Assembly (NCBI RefSeq): GCF_018128925.1
Contig: NZ_CP067007.1
Span: 310,001-374,000 of the forward strand
DNA from: Nitrosopumilus sp. K4
GTDB lineage: Archaea; Thermoproteota; Nitrososphaeria; Nitrososphaerales; Nitrosopumilaceae
DNA: 64,000 bases
Direction: 5' to 3'
This document shows, in pieces, positions 17,776 to 27,273 of this stretch. A model generated the notes under the pieces. It did not search any database, had not been told where the DNA came from, and was given only the letters and a program-made list of their open reading frames with translations. A program made the translations under genes and the position numbers. Each line of letters starts with the position of its first letter. Position 1 is the first letter of the stretch.

Positions 17776-19944
17776 CTATCCGTAAAATGATTTATCTCCT
17801 GACTTGGGTACGACGTTAGATATACTTTCCTTTACTGAATTATACCATTGATCAACTTCGTTTGTGATGGATGGTTTAATTTGTTTCAAACTGTTTGCAA
17901 AGTCTGAACTTGTGATTTTTGAGGCATTATTTTTCATTGCGTGTACTGCTGCTTCTCTACATAGTGCAGCCAAATCAGCTCCTGTATAGTTTTGTGTGGC
18001 AACTGCAATTTCCTGTAGTTTTACATCATTTGCCAATGGCATTTTTTTTGTTAAAATTTTGATAATCTCTAATCTTCCTTTTTCATCTGGTGGTGGAACA
18101 TATAACACCAAATCTAATCTACCTGTTCTTAATAATGAATTGTCTAATACGTCAGGTCTATTTGTAATTCCGACTACTACTACTCTTGATGAAATCCCTT
18201 CTTCAATCTCCGTTAATAATTGACTAAGTACTGTTTCGCTAACTCCTCCTTCTCCTGATTTGAATTTTGCAAGTGAGTCTAATTCATCAAATATGACAAC
18301 ACACGGCGAAGATGCTTTTGCTTTTCTAAAAATTTCTCTTATTGCTTTTTCTGACTCTCCAATCCACTTTGATAGAATTTCTGGACCTCTGACTAAGATC
18401 ATATTTGCCCCTGTCTCTGTTGCTAATGCTCTTGCTATCAATGTCTTACCGCATCCTGGTGGTCCATAAATCAATGCACCTTTTGGTGGTCTAATTCCCA
18501 TTTTTGTAAACTTTGTAGGCTCTTTCATTGCCAAAATTAGATTATCTGTTAATGCGTTTTTCACATCATCTAATCCTCCAACGTCTTGCCACCACACCTT
18601 TGGTCGTTCAACATAGAACTCTCTCATTGCAGTTGGAACAACTTCTTGCATGGCATCGTAAAAATCGATTAATTTTATTTGCATTGCTTGTAATACTTCA
18701 GATGGAATTTTTTCAGTTTCTAAATCAATTTCTGGGAGGTATCTTCTGATTGATTTCATAGCTGCTTCTCTGCATAGTGATTTGATGTCTGCACCTGTGT
18801 ATCCATGTAATTCTGAAGCTAGATCTTTAAGATCTACATCATCTGCAATTGGCATTCCTCTGGTATGAATAAGCAAAATATCTAATCGCCCATCTTCGTT
18901 TGGAACTGAAATCTCGAATTCTCTATCAAATCTACCTGGTCTTCTTAGTGCTGGATCCACACTGTCGGGCCTATTTGTTGCACCAAGTACAATGACATTT
19001 CCTCTGTCGTTTAGACCATCCATTAATGCAAGAAGCTGAGCAACAACTCTTTTTTCTACATCTCCGTAAGCCTCTTCTCTTTTTGGCGCAATGGCATCAA
19101 TTTCATCTACAAAAATTATACTTGGTGAGTTGTCTTTTGCTTCTTTGAAAATCTCTCTAAGCTTTGCTTCTGTCTCTCCATAATATTTATTCATTATCTC
19201 TGGACCGTTAATTGAATACATGTTTGCTTCTGATTCACTTGCCAAAACTTTTGCAATGAGTGTCTTGCCGCATCCTGGTGGACCATAAAGTAAAATTCCA
19301 CTATGTGGTTCTACGCCTAACCTTGCAAATAATTCCGGATGCCTTAATGGAAGCTCTACTATTTCTCTCATTGCTTTGATTTCTTGTCTAAGCCCCCCTA
19401 CCTCTTCGTATGTTACTCTGACTTTTCGGTCAACTGCTGTGTCTGTTGATATTGTAAGGGTAGTTGAACGGTCTATTTTTACAACTCCTTTTGGAGTTGT
19501 TTTTGTTATCTTAAAATCCATCGAGTTTCCAAGTATCATTACAGATATTTCATCACCATGAGTAATTGGCAATCCTTTCAATCTGTTTTTTACAAAATCT
19601 GTAAATTCTTTGTCTACTGTTACTGAATCATTTACTGGAATTAATGAAATTGTTTTTGCAATTTTTGATGTGACTTTTCTAATCTTTACAATGTCGTTTA
19701 GTGATGCACCAACATTTTTCCTTGTTTGACCGTCGATTCTTACAATGTCTGGAAATTTCTCATCTTCATCCACTGGCCACACTACTGCACAACTTGATCT
19801 TGAACCCATGATTTCAATAATGTCTCCTGGTGTAACTTTTAGAAAATCCATGGCTTCGGGTCCGATTCGAGCTCGCTTCTTTCCAACGTCTCTTTGTTTT
19901 GCTTCCCCGATTCTCATCTGCAAAGGTTCTTCTTTGCGTGCCAA
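17776..19944 (-). CDS. cdc48: Cdc48/VCP-type AAA+ ATPase
   Basis: 722 residues: N-domain (double-psi barrel, about 1-180), D1 with Walker A GPPGCGKT at 221-228 and Walker B IIFVDEIDA, and D2 with a second GPPGCGKT near 495 and VVIFDELDS. It unfolds proteins using ATP. The last three residues FYG fit the hydrophobic-Tyr-X tail that docks AAA+ rings onto the 20S proteasome, so it likely feeds the archaeal proteasome. It sits downstream of aEF-1 beta. Confidence 0.96.
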   Translation of the reverse strand: MARKEEPLQMRIGEAKQRDVGKKRARIGPEAMDFLKVTPGDIIEIMGSRSSCAVVWPVDEDEKFPDIVRIDGQTRKNVGASLNDIVKIRKVTSKIAKTISLIPVNDSVTVDKEFTDFVKNRLKGLPITHGDEISVMILGNSMDFKITKTTPKGVVKIDRSTTLTISTDTAVDRKVRVTYEEVGGLRQEIKAMREIVELPLRHPELFARLGVEPHSGILLYGPPGCGKTLIAKVLASESEANMYSINGPEIMNKYYGETEAKLREIFKEAKDNSPSIIFVDEIDAIAPKREEAYGDVEKRVVAQLLALMDGLNDRGNVIVLGATNRPDSVDPALRRPGRFDREFEISVPNEDGRLDILLIHTRGMPIADDVDLKDLASELHGYTGADIKSLCREAAMKSIRRYLPEIDLETEKIPSEVLQAMQIKLIDFYDAMQEVVPTAMREFYVERPKVWWQDVGGLDDVKNALTDNLILAMKEPTKFTKMGIRPPKGALIYGPPGCGKTLIARALATETGANMILVRGPEILSKWIGESEKAIREIFRKAKASSPCVVIFDELDSLAKFKSGEGGVSETVLSQLLTEIEEGISSRVVVVGITNRPDVLDNSLLRTGRLDLVLYVPPPDEKGRLEIIKILTKKMPLANDVKLQEIAVATQNYTGADLAALCREAAVHAMKNNASKITSSDFANSLKQIKPSITNEVDQWYNSVKESISNVVPKSGDKSFYG

Positions 19945-19952
19945 AAAACCAC

Positions 19953-20234
19953 CTATTTCATGTCAACTGACATTCTACTCATATTGAGAACTTCAAATTC
20001 ACTAACGCCCTCAACTGATCTTACAGCTTCTTCTAAAGAATCCATTTGACCTTCTTTGTCATCTAAAATGAATTCTGCTTTGATGAATTCTAATCCAAAT
20101 GCAAGTGGTTCTTTTGCATGTCTTTTCATAGAAATCCCTTCTGCAAGTTTGCCTTTGATAGTTTCTGCCAATTTATCTAGATCAATGTCTGTTCCTTCTG
20201 GAAGAATTTTTGTAACTAGTAATAACTGAGCCAT
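19953..20234 (-). CDS. ef1b: Elongation factor 1-beta (aEF-1B)
   Basis: 93 residues, the usual size. It begins [22 protein letters not shown] and contains [19 protein letters not shown] and the [13 protein letters not shown] end, all typical of the archaeal guanine-nucleotide exchange factor for aEF-1A. It follows the zinc-finger gene by 3 nt, an arrangement commonly seen in archaea. Confidence 0.93.
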   Translation of the reverse strand: MAQLLLVTKILPEGTDIDLDKLAETIKGKLAEGISMKRHAKEPLAFGLEFIKAEFILDDKEGQMDSLEEAVRSVEGVSEFEVLNMSRMSVDMK

Positions 20235-20237
20235 TTT

Positions 20238-20417
20238 CTAAGGTCCCTGAAAGTTGCATGAACTACAAGTATAGCTTCTTGCTGCTTCTCTGCAACTTTC
20301 ACATCTCCAAATTAGATCCACACCACAATTTGGGCAATTGAATTTTACACATTTATCGTTAGGCATAATGTGTCTGTGGCAACAACTGCATGTTGGTAAT
20401 GAAATTGTGGATGACAT
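20238..20417 (-). CDS. Small zinc-finger protein (HVO_2753-like, four CxxC)
   Basis: 59 residues from the ATG at 20417 (MSSTISLP); an in-frame upstream ATG at 20441 would add eight residues. It contains CSCCH, CPNCG, CESCR and CSSCNFQGP, i.e. two zinc sites with the conserved -GP end of this archaeal family. A haloarchaeal member binds two zincs and affects swarming and biofilm formation; the role here is unknown. It sits directly upstream of aEF-1 beta, hinting at a link to translation. Confidence 0.85.
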   Translation of the reverse strand: MSSTISLPTCSCCHRHIMPNDKCVKFNCPNCGVDLIWRCESCREAARSYTCSSCNFQGP

Positions 20418-20470
20418 ACCACGATTTTCTGCAAACATCATTTATACCTTCCTTAGAATTTGTGCACGAT

Positions 20471-21607
20471 TTAACTCAATAATTTCTTAAGTTCACCACT
20501 GATTAATGTTTGAGCTGTTCTGATGGATCCTCTCATTCCAAGTAATTTAACAATTGAACTAGTATGAAAATCAAAATCTTCTTTTTCAGAAATTTCTTTT
20601 GTGATCTCAGGTGTTACTGATTCAAACAGTTTGTTTATTGTGCTGTTGTCTAGTCTTTCTAAAAGTTTTCTAACCAATAATTGCTTTTCAAATTCTTTTC
20701 CAAATTTTTCAATCCATTTTTTTTGATATTCTTCTAGATCTTTTGGATTGTCTGATTTTAAGAAATTAGAAATTGCTTGACCTGCTAACAATCCTCCCAT
20801 TCCACTTGAATATATCCCTCCGGCAGTAGTTGGTTTTGCCTGACCTGCCGCATCGCCAACAATGACTGCCTTTCCTTCTACAAATTTTTCAATTGGGCCC
20901 TTAATCCAAATTGGAGCAAAAATTTTTCTAATTATGGAATAATTATTTTTTGTACTGAGGAATTTTTCCATTGTCTCAGATGCATTAATCCCTCTGCCTG
21001 CAATTCCTATTTTCCCTTTTCCTTCCCCTGAAGGAATTATCCATGCAAAAAACTCTGGATACTTTTTTTGATCAAAAAATACCTTTACTTCTCCTTTTTT
21101 TATCCAATCTGCAAATATTTCATATTGTGCTGAAGACAAAATCCCTGTCCTGTCTTTTTGAATCAGTGATGATACTCCCCTTGCATCAACAAAAATTTTG
21201 CATTTTACTTCTCCATCATTTGTCCTAATTCCGTCTTTTGTAATTTCTTGAAAACTTGTTCTGACTTTGATAACTGCTCCGTTTTTCTGTGCTTGAAAAG
21301 CTAATTGCTTGTCTAATTCACGTCTGCTGATTTCAGCAACTTTTTGTTTTTTTGAATTAATGGAAAAACTTTTGCCGTTTGGGGCAAAAATTTCAGCAGT
21401 CTCTATTAGATGATCAAATGTTTTTCTAAATGGAATGACTCCTAACTCCTCTAACCCTGTTGTGCTTACAAGACCTCCGCAATGCTCAGGGGTTCCAATT
21501 TCATAATCCTCTTCAATTACTAGTACGCTGTTTTTATTTCGGGCAATCTCTCTGGCACAAATTAATCCTGCAATACTTCCTCCTGCAATTACTACATCAA
21601 AGTACAC
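20471..21607 (-). CDS. Geranylgeranyl reductase family flavoprotein
   Basis: 378 residues. The FAD dinucleotide site YFDVVIAGGSIAGL opens the protein, followed by EHCGGLVS, the FVDARGV block and VIVGDAAGQAKPTTAGGI, all diagnostic of archaeal geranylgeranyl reductases. These saturate the isoprenoid chains of membrane lipids (digeranylgeranylglycerophospholipid reductase). It has no clear operon partner; the next gene upstream, pth2, is divergent. Confidence 0.9.
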   Translation of the reverse strand: MYFDVVIAGGSIAGLICAREIARNKNSVLVIEEDYEIGTPEHCGGLVSTTGLEELGVIPFRKTFDHLIETAEIFAPNGKSFSINSKKQKVAEISRRELDKQLAFQAQKNGAVIKVRTSFQEITKDGIRTNDGEVKCKIFVDARGVSSLIQKDRTGILSSAQYEIFADWIKKGEVKVFFDQKKYPEFFAWIIPSGEGKGKIGIAGRGINASETMEKFLSTKNNYSIIRKIFAPIWIKGPIEKFVEGKAVIVGDAAGQAKPTTAGGIYSSGMGGLLAGQAISNFLKSDNPKDLEEYQKKWIEKFGKEFEKQLLVRKLLERLDNSTINKLFESVTPEITKEISEKEDFDFHTSSIVKLLGMRGSIRTAQTLISGELKKLLS

Positions 21608-21675
21608 GAATTTTGTTACTTTGTCAATTATTTAATTCAAAAGTTTTTCATTAAGCCTGCTTTCATGATATCTAC

Positions 21676-22029
21676 ATGGGAGAAATAAAACAGGTAATTG
21701 TTGTACGAACTGATCTTGATATGGGCAAAGGAAAGATTGCCGCACAAGTAGGACATGCATGTGTTCTTGGTGCTGAACATGTAAGAAAATCTCATCCTGA
21801 ATGGTTTAACGAATGGTGGGGAGGTCAAGAAAAAGTTGTTGTAAAAGTTTCTGGAATTAAAGAATTACAAGAAATTAAGAGGCATGCAATTGACTTGGAT
21901 CTTCCTTGGTCTGAAGTAACTGATGCTGGTCATACTCAAATCGCACCTGGCACCACTACCTGTATTTCAATTGGACCTGCGCCTGAAAATTTGATTGATA
22001 GAATCACTGGTGATTTAAAATTGCTATGA
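21676..22029 (+). CDS. pth2: Peptidyl-tRNA hydrolase Pth2
   Basis: 117 residues, full family length. Motifs: IKQVIVVRTDLDMGKGKIAAQVGHA at the N-terminus, SEVTDAGHTQIAPGTTT and AIGPA-like SIGPAPENLIDRITG at the end. It releases peptides from peptidyl-tRNA. It is divergent from the geranylgeranyl reductase and followed by a secreted propeller gene on the same strand. Confidence 0.96.
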   Translation: MGEIKQVIVVRTDLDMGKGKIAAQVGHACVLGAEHVRKSHPEWFNEWWGGQEKVVVKVSGIKELQEIKRHAIDLDLPWSEVTDAGHTQIAPGTTTCISIGPAPENLIDRITGDLKLL

Positions 22030-22080
22030 AAATACAATTCTTCTAGAAAAGATATAATGAGGATATTTAATTTTTAATTT

Positions 22081-23664
22081 GTGAAGAAAAAAGGAATTAT
22101 TGTTACTGTGTTTTTTGCTGTTCTTCTTTTAGCGTCGACTGTTGCAATTGCTATACCTGGAATTGCACCTGATGATGAGTCTGCTGATATTACAATTACT
22201 GGAACCCCTGCTGACAATTTTCCAGATGAACAACGTCCTCAATTTTGTGGTTCAAGCAATGCTAAATCTACTCCCTACGTTCAAGAATTCTCAATTCCAA
22301 CAGAATGTACAAGTCCTTTAGCTATTGTTGCTGATTATGATGGAAATGTGTGGTTTGCACAAACCAATACTGGCAAAGTCGCAAAATTTGATCCAAAGAC
22401 TGAAATTTTTTCTGAATATGAAAACCCATCCTGGCCTAAAGGCGGACGCTCAATGATGTGGGGAATTGATTTTTCACCTGATGGTTATGTTTGGTTTACT
22501 GATGAGGCCTATGATTCTCTTTGGAGATTCTCGCCTGAGACACAAAAATACCAACGTGTTGCATATCCTTCGGAAGGAAATTCTTTACCCCAAAGATTAC
22601 AGATCGATGGTTCACAAATTATTGTAAATGATTTTACTGGAAACAAAGTAACATTTTTGGATCCTACTCAAACAGGTGAGGATCTAAACTATCTTAGCTT
22701 ACCTTCCCCTGTAGATAATTCAGTTACTGGGGATTTTGCAGTTGATAGAGATGATAACCTATGGTACACAAACTGGTTGTTTCAAGAAAGTGGTGTGCTT
22801 GTAAAATATGATCATACTGGATTTCAAAAATCTGTTGCAAATTCAGAAGAAGATTCACTCCCTTTGTTTGACTTTATAGAAATTTTTGAATTACCTGATT
22901 CTGTTCTTACTCCAAATGGAGCTGTAGTGTCACCTGATGGAAGAGTATGGCTTGCAGACACTTCGAGTTCTCATTTTTTCAGTTTTGATCCTCAAACAGA
23001 ACAGTTTACACAATATGTGACATCTGATCCTCAATTGATGACGTATGGTAATTTCTCTGGTGTCATCAAGACTCCTATATCTAGACCTTATTGGATAGAT
23101 GTTGATCCTGTGGGGAGATTGGTTTTCAATGAACAAACTGCAAACAGTATTGCTGTTATGGATCCTACCACTGAATCTCTTGTAGAGTACTCTATTCCTT
23201 CAAGAAATCCATTTTGGGGTGATTGTGGAGATGCTACTAATTGTGGAATAGCCCAAGTGTTTGATTTTGCAATTGATGGCCAAAAAATTTGGTTTACAGA
23301 ATGGGTTGAAAACAACATTGGAGTAATTGACACCTCAAAGAAATTACCTCTATCAGTTGATTTAGAATCAAATACATTATCTATGAAAACAGGTGAATCA
23401 AAGAGTGTAACTTTTACACTGTCTCCTCAATCTCAAAATGATGTTTCTGATGTTTCTCTCATAATGTCTGACACTCATGATTTTATCGATGTTGTGACAA
23501 ACTATCCAAAAACATTCCAATTGGATTTTGATGGTCCTAGACCTGTTGAGACAACAATATTTGTTGATGGTTCTGCTATTCCAGGAACTTACAAAATACT
23601 TCTAGGTGCACAAACAGAGCACGTATCAATTAGTAAATATTTAACATTAAAAATAGAGCCGTGA
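22081..23664 (+). CDS. Secreted beta-propeller protein (virginiamycin B lyase-like)
   Basis: 527 residues from a GTG start. The N-terminal hydrophobic signal (VTVFFAVLLLASTVAIAIPG) directs export. About six repeated strands read like NHL/Vgb blades: GNVWFAQTNTGKVAKFDP, GYVWFTDEAYDSLWRFSP, DNLWYTNW, GRVWLADTSSSHFFSFDP, QKIWFTEWVENNIGVID. The C-terminal 100 residues form a separate beta domain. Streptogramin lyase itself is cytoplasmic, so the activity is unproven and the role is more likely an extracytoplasmic binding or lyase function. It overlaps truD by 4 nt. Confidence 0.8.
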   Translation: MKKKGIIVTVFFAVLLLASTVAIAIPGIAPDDESADITITGTPADNFPDEQRPQFCGSSNAKSTPYVQEFSIPTECTSPLAIVADYDGNVWFAQTNTGKVAKFDPKTEIFSEYENPSWPKGGRSMMWGIDFSPDGYVWFTDEAYDSLWRFSPETQKYQRVAYPSEGNSLPQRLQIDGSQIIVNDFTGNKVTFLDPTQTGEDLNYLSLPSPVDNSVTGDFAVDRDDNLWYTNWLFQESGVLVKYDHTGFQKSVANSEEDSLPLFDFIEIFELPDSVLTPNGAVVSPDGRVWLADTSSSHFFSFDPQTEQFTQYVTSDPQLMTYGNFSGVIKTPISRPYWIDVDPVGRLVFNEQTANSIAVMDPTTESLVEYSIPSRNPFWGDCGDATNCGIAQVFDFAIDGQKIWFTEWVENNIGVIDTSKKLPLSVDLESNTLSMKTGESKSVTFTLSPQSQNDVSDVSLIMSDTHDFIDVVTNYPKTFQLDFDGPRPVETTIFVDGSAIPGTYKILLGAQTEHVSISKYLTLKIEP

Positions 23665-24857
23665 TTCCAACAATAGACTCGCAAATAGGAATAACTGTTT
23701 ACAGTACTATCTTTGACGGCATTGGTGGCACCATAAGAAAAAACCCTGAAGACTTTGTTGTATCTGAAATCATTTCACACAAATCTCAAAAATCAATAAA
23801 TGATCAAGATGGCTATGCCGTATACAAACTAAAAAAGAAAAAAATTGACACAAACCATGCATTATCTGATGTTTTTAAAAAGAAAGGACTACGCCTCAAA
23901 GCTTTGGGATTAAAAGATGCATCTGCAGTAACTGAGCAATTTGTTTGCTCAAACAACAAAGGAAAATCAATTACTGATTTTTCCACAGAAAAATACTCTC
24001 TTCAGAAAATTGGATATGTGAAAAAACCATTGTCAAAAAAAGACATGATTGCCAATCATTTTAAAATCAAAATCTCTGACTGTGAGAAACGACTGTCTGA
24101 ATTTAATGAATATGACAAAATTTTGAATTTTTATGGATATCAGAGATTTGGCTCAAAAAGACCCGTAACTCATCTAATTGGCAAAGCAATTTTGCAACAC
24201 AACTTCAAAAAAGCACTTGATCTAATTTTGTCTTTTACATCACCTTATGACTCTAAAGAAAATACTGAGATTAGAGAAAAATTAGTAGATAAATCCAATC
24301 TCAAACAATATTTTGATCAAGTTCCTGTTCAAATGGATATTGAACGAATGGTAATGCGTGAGATGATTGAGCATGATGATGAACAAAAGGCAATTAGGAT
24401 AGTTCCTTTGAAATTAAGACGCTTTTACATCCAGGCATATCAATCCTTTATTTTCAATCATTCTTTGAGTATGGCTTTTTCTGATGGTGAAAATTTGTTT
24501 GAACCTCAAGAGGGTGATGTTTGTTATGATGAGAACGGAAACATTGGAAAATATGTAAATGGTCTTAATCAATTTCTTGCTTTGCCGTTTGTAGGGTATT
24601 CATATTACAAAAAAACCCGATTTGATTACCAAATTTCAAAAATTTTAAAAAATGAAGAAATTACCCCAAAAGAATTTTTCATAAAAGATATGCAAGAAGT
24701 TAGCAGTGAGGGTGGATTTAGACAGGCTGCAATAAAATGCTCCGATTTTTCTAGTTATGATGATGTTGTTGAATTTTCTTTATCTAGGGGATCTTTTGCC
24801 ACTGTTTTATTACGTGAAATAATGAAACCCCAAGATCCAATTAGTGCTGGATTTTAA
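23661..24857 (+). CDS. truD: tRNA pseudouridine synthase D (TruD)
   Basis: 398 residues from a GTG overlapping the previous stop (GTGA). The catalytic motif is LGLKDASAVTEQF, with its Asp near residue 83, and RFGSKRPVTHLIGKAI and the C-terminal REIMKP are also TruD-like. The enzyme makes pseudouridine 13 in tRNA and other sites. Coupling to a secreted propeller gene looks coincidental. Confidence 0.92.
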   Translation: MIPTIDSQIGITVYSTIFDGIGGTIRKNPEDFVVSEIISHKSQKSINDQDGYAVYKLKKKKIDTNHALSDVFKKKGLRLKALGLKDASAVTEQFVCSNNKGKSITDFSTEKYSLQKIGYVKKPLSKKDMIANHFKIKISDCEKRLSEFNEYDKILNFYGYQRFGSKRPVTHLIGKAILQHNFKKALDLILSFTSPYDSKENTEIREKLVDKSNLKQYFDQVPVQMDIERMVMREMIEHDDEQKAIRIVPLKLRRFYIQAYQSFIFNHSLSMAFSDGENLFEPQEGDVCYDENGNIGKYVNGLNQFLALPFVGYSYYKKTRFDYQISKILKNEEITPKEFFIKDMQEVSSEGGFRQAAIKCSDFSSYDDVVEFSLSRGSFATVLLREIMKPQDPISAGF

Positions 24858-24920
24858 TTGTGCTCTGATGTTTTTTGAGATGTCTTTAAGTTACTGTGTG
24901 TTTTAGAAATTTTGTTAGAT

Positions 24921-25151
24921 TTGGAAAAAGCATTCATGTTAATTAGTTGTGAAATTGGACAAGAACAATCACTGTTTTCTGAGTTAAACAAAATTCCTGA
25001 AATCAAATACTGCTTGATTACATATGGGAGTTATGATATTGTTGCAGAATTTGAAACAGAAACTGCTCAAGAAATGAATGATGTAATTACATCGAAGATT
25101 AGAAAATTAAGTAAAATTAGAAGTACAATAACTCTAAGATCTATAAATTAA
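24921..25151 (+). CDS. Stand-alone Lrp/AsnC effector-binding (RAM) domain protein
   Basis: 76 residues from a TTG at 24921, chosen because it aligns with the paralogue at 37569-37802 (MEKAFMLIS beside MHKGFILLN). The TTG at 24912 is an alternative. The alpha/beta RAM fold is visible: AFMLISCEIG, then PEIKYCLITYGSYDIVAEFET, then IRKLSKIRSTITL. No DNA-binding helix-turn-helix is present. Such proteins may sense amino acids or co-assemble with full-length Lrp regulators. Confidence 0.8.
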   Translation: MEKAFMLISCEIGQEQSLFSELNKIPEIKYCLITYGSYDIVAEFETETAQEMNDVITSKIRKLSKIRSTITLRSIN

Positions 25152-25354
25152 TTCTTTACAAATATGAGTAAAAACCCAATACCTGTAATTACTACTCCTG
25201 CAATTGAAATTTCTAATCCGTATGTAATCCAATCAGGATTTGAATACATAAATGATGATTCTGGACCTACTATTGAGTTGCCCTGAAGATGAAATATGAT
25301 TCCCATGATTAGGGGTATAATGCCTACAAAAATGACGATTTTTGCACACTTCAA
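25148..25354 (-). CDS. Small two-helix membrane protein
   Basis: 68 residues with two hydrophobic helices (CAKIVIFVGIIPLIMGIIFHL and GLEISIAGVVITGIGFLLIF) joined by a polar loop. The family is not recognised. It converges on the RAM-domain gene with 4 nt overlap at the stops. Confidence 0.55.
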   Translation of the reverse strand: MKCAKIVIFVGIIPLIMGIIFHLQGNSIVGPESSFMYSNPDWITYGLEISIAGVVITGIGFLLIFVKN

Positions 25355-25458
25355 TGTCTCTCAAAGCCTATTGTATGTAAAAAGGGTAAAGAGAATTGAT
25401 AATTTGACCAAATGATTTTTTGATTTGGTCTTTAATCATTTTCTTTAGATTCTCAAAA

Positions 25459-26148
25459 ATGTACAACTGGGAATATGGGGAGTCACAACCTAGAGGTTTC
25501 AAATATCTGAATCTGACTTTATTTTCAATTTCTGCCCTTTCTTCACTTGTAATATTTTTAATATTTCATCCTCAAATTGATGCAATTAATCGTGAATCGC
25601 CCATTTTGATAAATATCATGTTTGTTCCTGCTATGGCAGTTGGATTCCTTTACGGGATAAAAATTACTGAGCGAGCAGTTAGACCAACAGAAATTCGCAG
25701 TCCTTTTAAACGCTCAATTGTAAAAATTTTCTTGTTCTTTTTTGTTATAGGTGGGATGTTTAGTTCTGTAAATTTTGCAATAAATGGAGGAAGCATAATG
25801 CCTGAAATGAGTATCCTAGATGATGGTCTTTTGGCATATGCTCATGAGTTTATCACTGCAAACGGTGGAGCGACATTTCTTATAATCACAAGTATTACAT
25901 TGATGGCTGCTGCAACCAAACGAATTGTTGGAATGAACACTGGATTTCTTAACCGTGTAGTTACCTTTGTTGGAACTTTTGTTTTCTTTACAATGCTTGC
26001 ATTGAGTTTTACAAAGTCTGATCCTACTTCATCAGGTGTATTTTTGTATACTTTTTACCAAGCAGGAATTGTTGGTGGAGCCTTCTTTGCAATGAATAGG
26101 TTGACAAGAAATCTTAACACTATGGAAGACTTTGCAAACGGTTTCTAA
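25459..26148 (+). CDS. Polytopic membrane protein, unknown function
   Basis: About 229 residues from the ATG at 25459; a TTG at 25420 would add 13. There are six or seven hydrophobic helices. No catalytic motif is recognised. GMNTGFL and the terminal FLYTFYQAGIVGG recur in the protein at 43026-43601 (GMNTGFL, FLYFLYQLGITIG), so the two are probably distant paralogues. It stands alone; the next gene is convergent with a 1-nt gap. Confidence 0.7.
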   Translation: MYNWEYGESQPRGFKYLNLTLFSISALSSLVIFLIFHPQIDAINRESPILINIMFVPAMAVGFLYGIKITERAVRPTEIRSPFKRSIVKIFLFFFVIGGMFSSVNFAINGGSIMPEMSILDDGLLAYAHEFITANGGATFLIITSITLMAAATKRIVGMNTGFLNRVVTFVGTFVFFTMLALSFTKSDPTSSGVFLYTFYQAGIVGGAFFAMNRLTRNLNTMEDFANGF

Positions 26149-26149
26149 A

Positions 26150-26398
26150 TCACTCGTCTAAATCTACATAAATTCCGGAGATTTCGTTGTTAATTCTGTC
26201 CCAGTATTTTTCACAGCCATCTGATTTGAAATCATTGGCTTTGCATTCGTTAAAATGAGCTGTATTTTCTCTTTGAATTTTGTCTGCATATAACACATCA
26301 GATCCAATTGCTAGGGCTAAAAGCGCTATAACTGTAAGACTTGCAGCGACTACAATCATTGACTGTCCTACTTTTGCATGATTGTGCGGATCTTTCAT
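26150..26398 (-). CDS. Single-helix membrane protein
   Basis: 82 residues. A cytoplasmic start (MKDPHNHAKVGQ) is followed by one membrane helix (SMIVVAASLTVIALLALAIG) and a charged outer part with two Cys (FNECKANDFKSDGCEKYW) that could form a disulfide. Family unknown. It converges with the preceding membrane gene. Confidence 0.6.
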   Translation of the reverse strand: MKDPHNHAKVGQSMIVVAASLTVIALLALAIGSDVLYADKIQRENTAHFNECKANDFKSDGCEKYWDRINNEISGIYVDLDE

Positions 26399-26483
26399 TT
26401 AATCAAAAATCCATTCTCCTTGAATTTAATCTTTTCAAGGTTCTCTTATCGATCATTTTTGGCACTATTGGAATTTGGTAATA

Positions 26484-27014
26484 ATGTTGAAAAGAAAGTA
26501 CACAAATTCTATTTTATTGAGTATTCAGATTCTTCAATATGAATTTCTAGGGCCAATCAAACTTGATGAATGGGGTCCCCCGATGGAAAAGGTCGTTTAT
26601 TTGATCATGTCTCGTAGCAAGGACACTTTCAATATTCTATATGTCTCTGACTGTGAAAAAACGGAAGATGCTGGATTTTTTACTAAAAATCCTAATTTTA
26701 AACCCTGGATTGACAAATCAGGATCTGAAAAATTCCTCTATTTGGCAATATATCCCATGTTTGACTCTCCTCCTGAACATAGAAAATTGGTTGTTTCAAA
26801 AATCATTTCCCATTACAAGCCATTATGTAATGTGCAAGAAATTCCTGAAGACAAGCCAGATTATATTATAAAACCACAATTTGATTCTGAAAACAATCCT
26901 CCATTTTCTTGTCCTTGTTGTGGTTCTGAAATGAAACTGGAAAAAACTTTGGAGAAATCCAGTATTTTCAAATGTCCTGAATGCGGCCTAAGTGATTCTA
27001 AGCTTAACTCTTGA
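26484..27014 (+). CDS. Hypothetical protein with C-terminal zinc ribbon
   Basis: About 176 residues from the ATG at 26484; a TTG at 26475 is possible. The front half has ordinary alpha/beta composition with EKVVYLIMSRSKD and KFLYLAIYPMF. The end holds two knuckles, CPCCGSEM and CPECGLSD, a zinc ribbon. Function unknown. The stop slightly overlaps the end of the convergent gene at 27004. Confidence 0.7.
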   Translation: MLKRKYTNSILLSIQILQYEFLGPIKLDEWGPPMEKVVYLIMSRSKDTFNILYVSDCEKTEDAGFFTKNPNFKPWIDKSGSEKFLYLAIYPMFDSPPEHRKLVVSKIISHYKPLCNVQEIPEDKPDYIIKPQFDSENNPPFSCPCCGSEMKLEKTLEKSSIFKCPECGLSDSKLNS

Positions 27015-27237
27015 CTTTATTTTGAACATCAAATAACTGCAATGTAAGTAAATCAATTGCTTTTTTCAGGTGCTCAAACTCGTTGATTGAGTGGATTTGT
27101 CCTTCCACTAATGCTCTGAGCACTTTGACTGACCCCTTTTGAAATTCATCTGATGCTACTATCTCCATAGCGTTTAATTTTGAAAGCAAATTGTCCAACT
27201 CTTGTTTCATTTCATCGGCTGGAACATGCTTTTTCAT
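27004..27237 (-). CDS. Small helical protein
   Basis: 77 residues, entirely helical in composition, with hydrophobic heptad spacing (LDNLLSKLNAMEIV, VKVLRALVEGQIHSI, LKKAIDLLTLQLFDV), probably a coiled coil. No known family. It converges with and overlaps the zinc-ribbon gene by 11 nt. Confidence 0.6.
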   Translation of the reverse strand: MKKHVPADEMKQELDNLLSKLNAMEIVASDEFQKGSVKVLRALVEGQIHSINEFEHLKKAIDLLTLQLFDVQNKVKS

Positions 27238-27273
27238 ACTATGTCTAAAATTGAATTAGTATATGAATTATAA

